Origin: Ophioderma brevispina
Taxonomy: Eukaryota; Echinodermata; Ophiuroidea; Amphilepidida; Ophiodermatidae
Length of the DNA stretch: 64,000 nt
Assembly: GCA_023653785.1 (NCBI GenBank)
Contig: JAMKCH010005322.1
Location: 1-64,000, forward strand
Direction of reading: 5' to 3'
In this document: positions 12,721 to 25,444 of the stretch, piece after piece
How positions within the stretch are numbered: position 1 is the first letter of the stretch
Layout: each line of letters begins with the position of its first letter
Made by a program: the position numbers and the translations under genes
The notes under the pieces: model-generated
The model's database searches: none
Seen by the model: the letters and a program-made list of their open reading frames with translations, nothing else
What the model was told of the DNA's origin: nothing

Positions 12721-13173
12721 TATTATGTATTTAGAAGATGACCTATATGCATGATTCTAGCAGAATCTATGACGATGCAAAACTCATTTCAATGTATGCA
12801 AGGATCAAGTAAATGATACAACCAGAGAGAATTATTAGGAAAATATTAAAATAGGAACTCAGAGAGACCGGTGAGCATTGAATTAAATAAAGACAAAAAA
12901 TACACTGTCTCAAGCCCGGTCCTCTCGCTAACTAGGCGTGAGATTCACCACTGGACCACAGAGGACAGTGTATACATGGATAACAGAGAAACAAGCGCTA
13001 ATATATTTCAGTATTTATTTTAGAGTCTCAAGCAGCTGTAATGACATATTATGTATTTAGAAGATGACCTATAGGCATGATTCTAGCAGAATCTATGACA
13101 ATGCGAAACTCAATTCAATGTATGCGATGATCAAGTAAATGATACAACCCGAGAGAATTATTAAACAAATATT
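12721..13173 (+). repeat. direct duplication (about 130 bp units) flanking a tRNA-like SINE head
   Basis: TATTATGTATTTAGAAGATG at 12721 and 13047 opens two roughly 130-base units that share about 90% of positions and end at ATTATTA-x-x-AAATATTA. Between them lies a 200-base segment that includes the tRNA-like sequence at 12907-12969. Confidence 0.8.
12907..12969 (-). mobile_element. tRNA-like SINE head
   Basis: On the minus strand, TCCTCTGTGGTCCAGTGGTG, then AATCTCACGCC, then GAGAGGACCGGGCTTGAGA follow the order of a tRNA D-arm, anticodon region and T-arm (A box TGGTCCAGTGG; degraded B box GGGCTTGAGA). The acceptor stem does not close, so it is a tRNA-derived element and not a working tRNA gene. 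Confidence 0.5.
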
Positions 13174-13715
13174 AGATGGAAAAAAAACATCAAAATTCAA
13201 TAGTCAATCAATTTGTGAGAAAAAGGGTAAAACACCTGCACCTGAAAGTATACTGCTCAAAAAAGTAACTTTTTTTTCTAAGTCACCTACCTATTTTTAG
13301 AGTTTACTACAGGTTTTTGTGAAAATTGAGGACAGATGCAAAGAGATTACTAACATCCAGCACACACTTCAAAAGTCTGGAGGTGATAGCTCTAGTTTAA
13401 CACTACAATATATATTTAATAGTAAGGAATGTCTTAAAGGTTAATCCTCAAAAACATTTGGGCCCAACTTGGGTTACAAGACACATACTGCCATTAAAAA
13501 CATCAACATGTAAACAAGCAAGCCAATCATTACTGGAGTAACCAAACTGATCACACAAACAAACACACAGAAGCATAAAAACTCTAAAATGGTGCTAATA
13601 TTAAAAAGATGCATTTTGCAATTCTAGTGCCGTATGTCTTGTTTATGGGTCCCCATATCCCCTTCAGAAAAACTTATTACCGAAATTTTAGTTAATGCTG
13701 ATACATCTTTTGGTG

Positions 13716-14059
13716 TTAAAGGGGCTTGTTCTGATTTATGTGTATTGTGTTCTCTACTTGATATGAGAGACTGGCACTTGCACATACACCCCATCAAGTA
13801 CCGTGGGAAACAAACTTGCAGTTTTGATGGTAGACACAATAATGCATGTTGCAAAGCCCTATTCAATACTGTGCTAATATTGGTGGTTAACTACTAAAAC
13901 GGCGGTTTTTTGTTTATATCTTGGGAATGAAATGGATTTGAGGGCTCAAATTTCAGGACGACAATGAGAAAAATACGACCTTTCATCTGATATCAAAATT
14001 GATACTACTTCCGGGTAAATCAGTGGTGTCCCAAAGACGATCGGAACACGCACCTTTAA
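13716..14059 (+). mobile_element. TTAA-ended MITE, copy 1 (344 bp)
   Basis: TTAAAGGGGCTTGTTCTGAT at the left and the reverse complement of TTAAAGGTGCGTGTTCCGAT at the right make 20-base inverted ends bounded by TTAA, the target of piggyBac-type elements (family knowledge). Interior blocks such as CCCCATCAAGTACCGTGGGA are shared with copy 2. Open frames on both strands inside it are incidental. Confidence 0.75.
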
Positions 14060-17000
14060 GAGCAAATATCTGCTATAACTTCTGTCTGCTTACAGACAAA
14101 AAATACCAAATTTCAAATTTCTGCCAGAAGACATTCACACTAATACATCAAATTAGGCACATATGCATAATACTAAGGCTAATGATTCACACAATACAAA
14201 AATTTCATTAAAAAATAAATCATGGGATGAGGCTGTGGAATACAAATTTCCCCTTTAAACATTTTGCCTATGCTTAGCTAAATTATCGCTCAATACTCAA
14301 ACGAGCTTAGCATTTATACGATCACGGGCATAGAATCAAAATGATGTAACACTCTAAATTTTAACTATTTATCTGTTGCACATAAATGATACTATAATAT
14401 CTGACAGTAATGTTCCTTTGGCTTCATGAATTTTTACGACTTTTTAAAGTCAACCCCTAAAGCTATTCATCTCCTAATGTGTAAAACTACACCACGTATT
14501 ATTCCCCACTATTATTCTGAGCTAAATTCTTTTTAAGGCAGACTGTACGTTTGCACACCTAATGATGTTAAGGTTAAGAGCTCATTGCATGAATTGAAGG
14601 ATGCAGCTGCCGAGATTCTCTCAATGATTTTTCTACAGTCTCGTTTTCTCTTGTGGCCACAGATAAATAAAAAACATGTTCTAGGCATTAAATAAATACT
14701 ACATCGGCTTATGCCCCTGAATGATTTACTTCATCAATATACATTGAGAATTATGTATTCTAAATATTTTTGTGGATAACACCAGAACCATTAATTAAAA
14801 AGTCCAGAAAATATTTGATTTTCATGTATGGCTGATTAAAAATGTGAAACTTTGCACAGCCATGACAAACAATTTGTTTAATCTGGGTTTTTTGTGTCAA
14901 AGTTGAGTTGAAACTACTCTTTTTAAAAAACATGAAAAAAATGTGAAAAAACACAGAAATATACTCCTACACTGTAGTAGCAAATTCAAAAAATGAAAAG
15001 CTTATCTGTTCTTCCTTTACACTCATTTCTGCCGCTCAAACAAGAGAATAATCGGACCTTTTGGCAAAATTACTGTATGATTGTGACTTTTAAGTGCATG
15101 CATCATCCCTCACTTAAATGTCACTTTTGAAACCTTACATGGTATAGTAATTGCAATCAAGTCTTTCCAACACATCAATTTTTCATGAGAAACAAAGTAC
15201 TTTTGCCATTATCAAATTTGGATTTTCAAAAAGGGTGCTTTTATCAAATCAGCAAAATTGAAAAGCTGAGCCTCAGAGAATATGTATAGCTAAATCACTG
15301 TTTGTGCGATGTAAAAAGAGAAGAAAGCTGTTCCAATCACATGCATAAGAACTAGAGAGAGAGAGAGAGAATACGAGAGGAATCGATAACATTTACTATG
15401 CCGACTACTGAAAACAACTAAATAAATATCTTGGCTATTTGGATATGGCTTAATTTCTGCACTCGTTGATGTCTCCGTCAAGGCAGTGATCCTCGGGACG
15501 CATTTTAGATGAGGTCACTCCCCAAATACGTGCTGATTTAAAGGAACCTACTAGAAATCAAGTGAACATAAAAATAATATGTTGTAACTACTAAAGCTGC
15601 CTTAAGAATAATTTTAATGTGGTAAACTCTCATTCACTTTTTGGCTGCTAAAAAAGGTTCCCAATGATAACACAGAGCCTTTCACAGTTCATCTTAGTAC
15701 ATGTTAATGCACAGTTCACTGAACTCTGTCTAAGGGTGATGATCATGTTGTACCTCATAATGTTCAGTTATCAAGAATGGATCCTTGAAATTTGGGATCA
15801 TCGAGAAACAATGCCACTACTTCCAGAATCTTAGGGCTATCTTGCAAATTTTGGTGAAAACATTTGGTCAAATGTATGACTTTTGGAGGTTTAAAATTTG
15901 GAATGATTTTAATATTTGAAGAGAGTATTTATGTAACAAATTAGCAAGAGCAAAAGGCAAGATGGAAACTGGGTCTTTAGGTGACAGTATTATTATATAT
16001 GGTCAATATTGTTTAAGTTGTTATTTTTGTGGTAGTTTTATTTTCAAGAAATTGAATGAACATCCAAAATGCAAAAATAAAGAAATACAAAATATATTTA
16101 TGTTATAGTATTAAACTATACTCCTTATGGATGCCCAAAAGTGGCAATTTGTGCAATTCAAAGAAATATTGCAAATCATGAAAAATTCTCTATGTGAAAA
16201 GATATACTTTTATAGTATTTAGTGTACCCTTGGGTTTTTTTGAAATATTTAGAAATTCCTCAAGTGGGCACTGCAAAACAATATGCTTCATTTTGTAGGT
16301 CCTTCACGAATACTGCAGATTTTTTTCTCCAAAAATTGTGCAAAATTATTCAGAAGGCAGCTTTTGCACAGTCACACCATCTTTAGAGCAAACTTTAAGA
16401 CTGCATGCACAGAGATGTCAACGCACGTGACAGACAATCTCTCTGATTGCCACGTGACGACAAGTTAAGGTGACGCATACATGCACGGAACACAATTACA
16501 CCAGCAGGTATAACATTAGCACTTACCCATCACTTTTATCATGCCCCAAATTTAAAAGCAATTTGGTGAAACAAACAAAATTGTTGTGTCATATGTCAGG
16601 TGATATATAATATTCACAGGTAAATTGTACATTGACAGCACTACCACTACGGTTAACTATTTTATGCATCATATACCTCTCAACACCATTTTAATTACTC
16701 AAAAATTTGACTCGTAATTAGACTCTACTTGTCCCACGCCTGGTTGCTCATTATCATCGACATTAATTAGTTTGTACTTGGCCGAGGCATGCAAATTTAT
16801 AAATAATTGTATCTCACACATACAACCATATAAGGGGTCGATTGTTCCATATATTACATCTTACCCCTAGCCATTAATTACACACCTATTGATAATATTA
16901 TTTTAAACACTATTGATTAATATTGTATCATTGTCACAGTAAAACAGTGATGATTTTCAATTTGTGTTATATTAAATATATTGAGCACCAATATTGATCA

Positions 17001-17216
17001 TTTGAATTTATCGAAACATTCAATTTGAATAAGTTGATTGAATAAGCATGTCACTGCACCAACATGTCCAAATACTCTGCTGATCCTGAAAAGCACCTGG
17101 GCCATTAAGTGCTCAACCATGAATTTTTAGATAAAAATTCTGAATTAATATCATTCCACATTTGTGTGTATATTTCTCTTACTTACAATGAAAATATAAC
17201 TTTCACAGTTGACAAA
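14060..17216. other. no recognised gene
   Basis: AT-rich, with a GA microsatellite at 15355-15370. Frames are under 65 codons and carry no recognisable motif. Confidence 0.6.
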
Positions 17217-17579
17217 TTAAAGGTGCTTGTTCCGATCTATGTGTATTGTGTTCTCTACTTGATTTAAATCAAAAAAAAAAAGCCAGGCACTTGGACATAC
17301 ACCCCATCAAGTACCGTGGGAAACAAACTTGCGGTTTTGATGGTAGACGCAATAATGCATGTTGCAAAGCCCTATTCAATACTGTACTAATATTGATAGT
17401 TAACCACTAAAACTGCGGTTTTTTGTTTATATCTTGAGAATGAAATGGATTTGAGGGCTCAAATTTCAGGACGACAATGAGAAAAATACGGCTTTTCATC
17501 TGATATCAAAATCGATACTACTTCCGGGTAATCAGGGGGGGGTCCCAAGGTCCAACGCCGTTGGAACAAGTTCACCTGT
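17217..17579 (+). mobile_element. TTAA-ended MITE, copy 2 (363 bp)
   Basis: Over 90% identical to copy 1 across most of its length by eye (GTGTATTGTGTTCTCTACTT, CCCCATCAAGTACCGTGGGA, GGATTTGAGGGCTCAAATTT). It has a local difference, an A11 run near 17270, and a more decayed right end (GTTGGAACAAGTTCACCTGTA). Confidence 0.74.
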
Positions 17580-18312
17580 AATAAAATGTACATGTAGTGT
17601 ATCAGCAATGTCATTTGAATGTTTAATTTGAAAAATACCTAATATGAGAAGAAATGTGATTCAAATTTGAGAAGTGCTCATCTAAAATGACCGACTCAAG
17701 TGCTTAGTAAGACAAATATGATACAACCAAACAAGTTAAACTTGAATAGATTTTGGAGCAGATTGAAGTCAATGAAATATTTCACTTTGCATAAATTTCA
17801 CGACAATATATACAATATAAAATTTTTTTTTTAATTTTTTAGGTTTTTTCTTTTTTTAAATTTTTCTAAAACACCCTCAAATCTTAGCAACCCCCACACA
17901 AAAATAAAACAAAATCAAAAGCACACATTTTATGAAAAGTGGATCTTACCCTTATGACAAATTCTTTAATATTATCATTCCAAATATTAAATTATATAGA
18001 AATACTTCACTCAAGCTGGATTAATTTATACACAACAAGTCAACAACAATAACAGCAAGAACAAAGTTATCAATACAAACAATAGTTAATATTAATCAAT
18101 AATAATTATTATCAATAATAATATCAGTTATCGATAGTAATAAAAATAATATCACAAGTATCCAAGCTCCCTTTACAGTGCCCCTAAAATAATTACAGCT
18201 TTATACAGGCAACCTACATATGGGTCACTAATTAAAAAGGCACTAAAGCCCCATATGTCTTTACTACGAGACAATTGCGTTCACACAAGTTGCACAAATA
18301 TAATATACTCAC

Positions 18313-18355
18313 TTGTCCACGAAGTCGATGCCTTCTTTGTAGCCGGACTGGGCAG
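18313..18355 (-). CDS. candidate 43-base exon of an unidentified gene
   Basis: On the minus strand a strong acceptor (ttctccttcttcccctacag) and a strong donor (gtgagtata) enclose 43 bases that read AQSGYKEGIDFVDK in one frame. The segment is richer in G and C than its surroundings. I cannot name the protein from 14 residues. The frame also stays open upstream of the acceptor for a short way, so the exon could be longer. No partner exon was identified with confidence; the minus-strand donor at 30160 could belong to the same gene, but that is a guess. Confidence 0.4.
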
Positions 18356-21300
18356 CTGTAGGGGAAGAAGGAGAAGAGTGTCGGGTAAATTTCCACATAA
18401 TCAATGGCAAACTGCCGGTACCGTATTCACCGGCCGGCAAGCATGTCTTCTCCTAAACTAAAAAGAACCTGGGCGTGCATGCCATCATGGCCGTGTGTGT
18501 CTGTTCGCCTTGTTTTAGCTCGAGTCTAGTCTCTCACTAAAGATCCCAGGATTGAACATTATTCCACTCTGTGTGTATGTGCAATGTAACGGCTGCAGGA
18601 TTCATGGACCAGCATAATTTTCAGGGAATGATTATTTGAAAAAAAAGGGTGTAGGAGCAGGCATGTAAGCTCTGGAACGATGTCAGCCCCCTGTCCTAAC
18701 TAACTGACTGATAGCATCTGGGAAATATGGTTTGCAGTTACGCTCCGCCGCTCAGTGCTGTCATCATTAGCCAGTGCACGGTGAAATTTTAATTTTGTGT
18801 TTGGTGTGTTCGACACAGAGGGTGCTGCACATAAAAAATTTTAGTGCTCTAGATAAGTATACTGATGAGGAGTTCTACTGCATTAATCATTAATTAACAT
18901 AATGGACTTGAAATCATTTAACCTTGCAAAGCATGTTTTTATTGGTTCAAGGTATAAATAATTAATCAAAATGTGACTCTGTCCAGCACATTACAAATAA
19001 ACTTGTAGTGCATGGAACACATTGAAAAATTCATGAAGTATTTTGACTGAAAAGTTGCAGAAAAATATAATCTCAATTTTGTAAAAAATAAATCATTTTT
19101 GGTGTTCCAACAAACAAGTTTTCATATTTTAAATGCCACATATCAAGGGATCCCAAATAAGCAAAAACCTATTCATCTTTAATATTCCTGTGCAATCCAA
19201 AGGCATATTGAGCTATAGGGTTACCAATCCTACCTCGGTCTCGTGTCATCTAAAATAAACGGGCCCGCATCTTGCAGTACTACTAATTATATTGGCAGAC
19301 CCTATTTCAAATTCCAAGAATTGCTGAGCTAGATTCATTACATTAATGTACAAATCGTAATCATGTGAACCAAACCCTTTGGCTTCTTTATTTTTTCCTC
19401 CCCAAGATTGGACAACATATCACATAACATTCTCCACGAGTGAGATCATCCACGAGATTTATGAATTCATCCTCGATAAGGCTGTTTTCAATTTAAGCCG
19501 ATTGTCTCATAGGCTTCTCAGTGAGACATTTCCCGAGGTAATCAGCCCTGTTCTGACAGAATGAATCTCACCTTCGAAGTCTGAGAAGAATCTCGGTAAT
19601 GGGATTGAATTGATAATTCCGTTGGGCTTGAGATGATTATGTATGAATGGGGAAGAGGTGAGTGGGCGGCAGATGTGTGCCGTGAAATCCGTAACAAAGC
19701 TCTGCGTGGGCAGGAGGGGTGGAGTATGGCGTGGGGGATTGAGCTCGGGTGGGTGAAGCACATGTCAAGAGGGAATGCACAGCACAAGGGACTTAAGAGG
19801 CTGTTGAGTAAGGTATGACTAGTTTACTGATGAGCAAAATAAACACACTGATTGACATCTTCATTGATTATCTGGAACTTTAAATATTTTTGATTTTTTG
19901 TGTGCTAATTACCAAATTTTGATCACACATTAAGGTGAACCCCGGGGTCTGGGGGATTTTCAATGTTATCCTAAAATAAGCAGATAAATACAAAGTAAAA
20001 CATTTTTCATTTTCAAATCGACCAACATATTTCAAAACACTCAAAGATTCTTCAATCGGCATTATAAATCATTTGGAAGTCATCTTGAAGATGGGACACA
20101 TGCTTTGGTTACTAGCAGAGTCATGACTAATACTCACCAATATGACAGAAAATGAATTCTTTTTCCATAAATCATGAATTGATATATTTAGCAACACAAT
20201 CAAATCTTCTAGTAATTTGTGAGGCATTAGATTTGATTAAGTGTGGTCATACATGGTTAGTAAAGAGGTGATTTTAGTTAGAGAATGAAGAAAGATTTGA
20301 AAATTGTAATGACGATTGTGATAAGAAACTGATAAACACATAATACAAGCAATGGGAGAGGAAAAAATATATTTTAATTATCAGTAAAAAATTGAAGAAA
20401 TTGATTAGAGCCCTACTTTTGATTACTAATTTAAAACAAAATGCTTAAAAAATGCCTAACATATCAAAAAATAAATGACCTGAATAGTGCAAAATCAGTG
20501 CATTGCATTAGCTAACTTCCTCCAATAATTAAAAATGACCCCACATGTGTACTGTGAAATTTGTTGTTGCACCCTTAAGACAACCAATATGTCCAGTGTT
20601 AATTTTTTTGCAGATTAAACTTTCACAACAGAGGTCCCTGCACAATTAAAAAAAGCATTTCTTTCCCACCAGGTGTACAACTTGCTTTTCAATCTTTCTT
20701 CATAAATTAACATTGGCATGTGCTAATTTGCTCGCACATCACATGACAGTTCTTGGTCCTTGCATCGTGCATTGTTCCCACCATAAATCAAACAAATAAT
20801 AAAACATACAAATTCCTTGCTCTTTTTTTTCATGGGGGAAATCACACCCAAATGAATTTTAAAAAAGACATTTGTATGCATCATTTGTCTCAATGCCCCA
20901 TTGAGAAACGATGAATAATCAAAGCTATATACACATTTATACACACACTGGGACAAATTACATAACATATGTAAAACATAGTAAACAAACAAAAAAAAAT
21001 GCATCACATCCTCTGATTTTGGCATTCCACGAACTGACACGTTTGGCTAACAGGACCGTTTTCAAAGTCAAAAAACAAACTTCCCTGTACAAAAATGTTT
21101 CTTCTAGATTTAAATAAAGAAAGATAAATTTGTTTAATATTCTACTCTTACTAGATACTAAACGAAATTAAAAGGTGAATGGAGGCAGAAGAGTAAAGGA
21201 TTAAATAACAGTCAAAATAAAGAACAGGAACACAAGTACAGGGTTTAATGGGAGCAAGATGGTACGACTGAAGTGATTTGAGCAAGAGTTGGGTTTTGTG

Positions 21301-21775
21301 TAGGTTACGTGTGGGTATCCTGATGTGATGGTACATACAGACATGTAGGTATTAGCCGATTGATGAGATGCCTGGATGAGTATGAATGAATAATACTCAT
21401 TTGGCCTAATGAAAATTTGTTATGTTTATCATTCCAGATATTTTGTATTTAGTTTAACCTAAATTATATATTTTTAAATATGTGACTTAAATTCTTCCTC
21501 TCTGGGTTTCCGGGGCATTAGTCAATAATATTTTTATTTTTGAAAATATTTCCATCTTAGCCCACTTAATACTTCTACGGCAACAAAAGATTTTTGTTTA
21601 TGGGCCTAACACTAACAAAAAGCCTCACCCTAAGCCAAAAAGAGTAGAATTTTTTTCATGTAACTTCAAAAGGGGAGTACATATGGAAAACTCTTGCCCT
21701 TTGTTCTCTTCTTAATGTTTTACCAATGATGCATTTTTTAATTTCACATACCATATTCACAATTAGCATGGAAAA
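18356..21775. other. no recognised gene
   Basis: Two short GC-richer open stretches at 19379-19564 and 19633-19818 on the plus strand are the only protein-like candidates. The second ends at a possible donor (GTAAG|gtatga). Neither is recognised. Confidence 0.5.
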
Positions 21776-22156
21776 TACCGTTTTTGTTCCTAATAAACCT
21801 CCCTGCTCTATACGCCCCCCTAGGATTTTTGGATAAAACAATTCAAGCAAATAAGTTTAATCTTACCTAACTCACATGATTTAAGGGCCGGGACTGTCAT
21901 TTATCCATACCAATCGCTGTTGTGCCAGTTGTCATAGTTAGTACTATGTAATTATATGGAACTTTGACCTCGGTTAGTGCGAAAACAGCGTCCGCCTGCC
22001 TTCTATCTTTGTAGTATTGTAATCAGCGGAAATAAGCGTGTGAAGGTGATTTTTGCGGGATTTTTTACTTTCCCAATTTTTTGATAACTGTAATAAAAGC
22101 CCTCATTTTGTGAAAATGCACCGCCTCTTGGGGGCGTTTATAGGAACAATACGGTA
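21776..22156 (-). mobile_element. inverted-repeat element, copy 2 (381 bp)
   Basis: Same family as 5603-5958 but reversed: shared internal blocks include the stretch around TTCCTAATAAAC, the ATCATGTGATTT region and GGTCAAAGTTCCATAT. Terminal repeats read TACCGTTTTTGTTCC and GGAACAATACGGTA. Non-autonomous DNA transposon by structure; superfamily not assigned. Confidence 0.72.
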
Positions 22157-24764
22157 CATTTAAATGAGTCCAACAATCCTAGTCTGAGGTCAGTGTGTCT
22201 TTGTAGGGGTTTTGAGGCCCCTCTCAAAATGAACATTAACATTCCTTCCATCCCCAAAATGGATGAAATAGATATCCAAAATGGATTTCCACCCAATACA
22301 TTTTGCCCAAAACCTCACACCACTTATAATTTTGAGAATTGGTTGTTCCCAAATGACCTGCACTTGATGCCATTTTAAAAAAAACGACATTTCTTCCTAA
22401 AAGCATTCAAACCCTAATCAGCACCACCCTCAAATATTTAATATGGAAAATGTTATGTGTATTAATTAAATAATTCATACTTGTGTATTAAAATAAATAA
22501 CGCATACTGGTGGTTTTCACTGCCATTGGGAAAGTATAACTATACTACTAAAAAAAATAAGATGTGTCTGTCCGGCTTCATGCATTTCTTTATGCTTTGA
22601 CATATGTCCGCATTTTGTTATGCTTTGGCATAATGTGGCTGATATTTGGCATGAAGGTACGGGGAGGACAGTCTGATACCTTTGTTATCAGAGTTTCAGA
22701 GTGACCAAAAGTCAAAGGTCTCTAGAGTCAATTTGCCTGAAATGCCCTATAACCACCAAATGTGGTCAAAAGGACCACATGACCTGAGCACAACAAATCT
22801 AGGTCAAGGTTACACAACATGGTAAAGTCACACACGGGAGAAAATGCTTGTTTATTAAAAATTGATAACAAATGTGGATCAGAAGGTCTTGCAATTATAG
22901 TTAACTTTAACAACCTGTGTACCATGTAAGAAAATTATAATATAGGACACCTATCATGACAATTAAATATTGCCCATGCTGAGACAATTTGTGTTTAAAA
23001 ACCTCCTATTTTTGCGTATACTTATTTTTGCAGGATCTACATGCCAACAAAAACTTCATTATTTACATATAAAAGGTTTTGTAAAGCATTTTAAAGAAAA
23101 AACAATCTAACAATGAATGCAATGTTAATTAAAGGCCTATATGTAATGAGAAAGGTTCGTATAATGACCAAAAAAATTAATGAAACAAAGTTGTATGAAA
23201 GGCTGTAGTCAATGCTGAAAGGTATAATGAACATAATTATAAATCGGCAAATATGCAAACAACCCTGTGTAGTGTGTTAAGTATATCCATTATATTTATC
23301 GCAATACAACCAGCTTGTGTTAATTCCTATGTATGCTAAACACCAGCTATAGTGCAAGTGATATTAAATTTCCTATGGCCAGAGTACAAGTTCAACAACT
23401 TATACACATGTTCCTAATAAAGCAAAATTCCTAGAATAGTGAGAATTACGCAAAAAGGTACTATTAAAAGAAAAATTTATAACCATGGCACTTTAAAGGC
23501 ACCATTTCTTATTTGGATTTACACTATAAGCTGAACTCTGATCTCCAGTGTTAACCAATTGGCCCGTCAGTGCATGGTACAAAATGCTATAAGCTGCCTT
23601 TTTGTTGTTAATGAAACAAGTACAACAATGCAAGTCTTGTTGTATCTGCGGTAAGGCCTTAGTTAAAGAGACACAAGGACATTCCAGAAAAGAGGTGCCC
23701 CTAATCTTTTTCAAAAACCCAATTGATCCTATTTATATTGCTTACCAAGTATTAAATATAAATGTAATAAATAAGCCAAAAATGCATGCAGTCTTTATGT
23801 AATAAAGGCAAGTTCAAAATAGTGATTGGTTTTCTTTGACCATGTTTGTCCTAAAACCTTCGAAATATTCTGTCGGTGTTCTATCCAATCAAGCGCACAT
23901 TGAGAGAAAGTGGTATCCTCAAAATGTCGTTGTGTTTCTTTAAGGGACTATTTCAAGATCCACAATAAGTGGTGCTGTAATCATCTGTTCTGAAGAGGGC
24001 AAATGCAAAGGGGAGATTTGGGACAAGTCAACAAATACGGGCAAGGATATTTCGCGGTAAACGATTTTGCGGGGCCCATTGTTCTAGGATATAAGGGGAC
24101 TTGAAATATGCGCAACGTGATGTGCGCCAGGTGAAAAAAGTCCTTGTTGACTAACATTGATTTAAAATCAGCCAATTTTAATGTTCACTTTCTTTTATAT
24201 TCTCATTGTTCGGATTGAAACCCAACCAATTGACATGGGGTTTTCAGCAAAATTATCCCCAATAAAATGGCACATAAACTGAAAAAACTGAATTTTGAAT
24301 TTTGCTCATCAAATGACTCTGTACTGATGGCATTACATATTCCTAGCTATGATAAGTTGCCAGGTTGCTTGCCATACCCACATAGAATATAGTGTGGGCA
24401 CTATAAAAAAAAAGATGAAACCTTTGATAAAGTACATTGAGATAATTAAAGATGGGAAGACAAAGGCATAATGCAACACTGGGGTAAATATTCTATAGAA
24501 GATTATAGCTGTATTTGGCATACATTTGAGTTTCCCCCAACAAAAGAGAATATAAGTGACGAAATGGGTAAGTTCCATTAAACTGAACATGGATAAGACA
24601 GTAGAGGCTTGTAGCAAGGATCAGTACCACAGGGTGCAGATCACGGGACAATCCAAATCACAACAGCAGGGGATGCAGGGGTAGCTTAAGTCCTGGTGGG
24701 GTCCAGGGGAAATTCAGTGGCCCTCTCTCCTTTTCAGACACTGGATGCACGGCACTCCTTCCAT

Positions 24765-24785
24765 CCCCCCCCCCCCCCCCCCCCC
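24765..24785 (+). repeat. poly-C run of 21
   Basis: Twenty-one consecutive C bases, then GGATCC. Length in such a run is unreliable in any assembly. The flanks (CCTCTCTCCTTTTCAGACAC) resemble 30580-30600, so this is part of a dispersed repeat. Confidence 0.9.
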
Positions 24786-25159
24786 GGATCCTGGGGATGA
24801 TCCAAACCACAACGGCAAGGGTGAAGGGGTCCCTTAAAGTGACAGGAGGAGATTTTTTTAGGATACAAATTTCTCTCAAATTTTAGACCACCTAAATCAT
24901 ATCGTATGACATAATGACAGCGTATTTGGCTTATCACTTCAGGTGTGATCCAAAAAATGGTAAGCATTCCAAATAGGTAAAAACCCGGGGTTCAAGAAAA
25001 AAATTGGGGGCGCTTCTGCCTGGAAATCTCCTCATGTTCTGTAAGTCCCCTGGTGGGTCACACTAACATCTGTGTCCCTAGCCGCAATGTTAATCAAATC
25101 TATTTATAAATCCAACTCCCTGTCCAACTGCGCTTGCGTGTCGTATAATTATTTCCATA

Positions 25160-25444
25160 TTGGGATCACAGTTAGGGAAATTCCGTGACGTAGTAAATCT
25201 CCGAAGTTCGGCCGAAGATTACGATTTTCCGAAGTTTTTCGATGTTTCAGCTGTGTGGACCATCAGCGATGGCACTGACTGTGGCTGTATTAAGAACCGT
25301 GTACACTGCCGAATTCCTCACAGGGACATTTCTTCAGACACGGTCACGCATTTAAGTATCAAGGCATATCTTTTTGAGCGCCGTGCAATGATAAAGAATC
25401 CGTTCTTCGCAGACATTGGGTATTGGAGGTTATCGGAGAGATAA
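25160..25444 (+). CDS. open frame of 94 codons, unrecognised, doubtful
   Basis: From ATG at 25160 the frame reads MGSQLGKFRDVVNLRSSAED and ends NPFFADIGYWRLSER. The stretch is richer in G, C and CpG than its flanks and contains a balanced amino-acid mix, which is why I list it. I see no domain, and no convincing splice sites at both ends. It may be a promoter-proximal CpG-rich region that happens to be open. Confidence 0.22.
   Translation: MGSQLGKFRDVVNLRSSAEDYDFPKFFDVSAVWTISDGTDCGCIKNRVHCRIPHRDISSDTVTHLSIKAYLFERRAMIKNPFFADIGYWRLSER

Noticed and set aside
13624..13897. Overlapping open frames of 80 and 87 codons on both strands
   Set aside because: Both lie largely within the TTAA-ended MITE, and the copy at 17217 does not keep the frames open.
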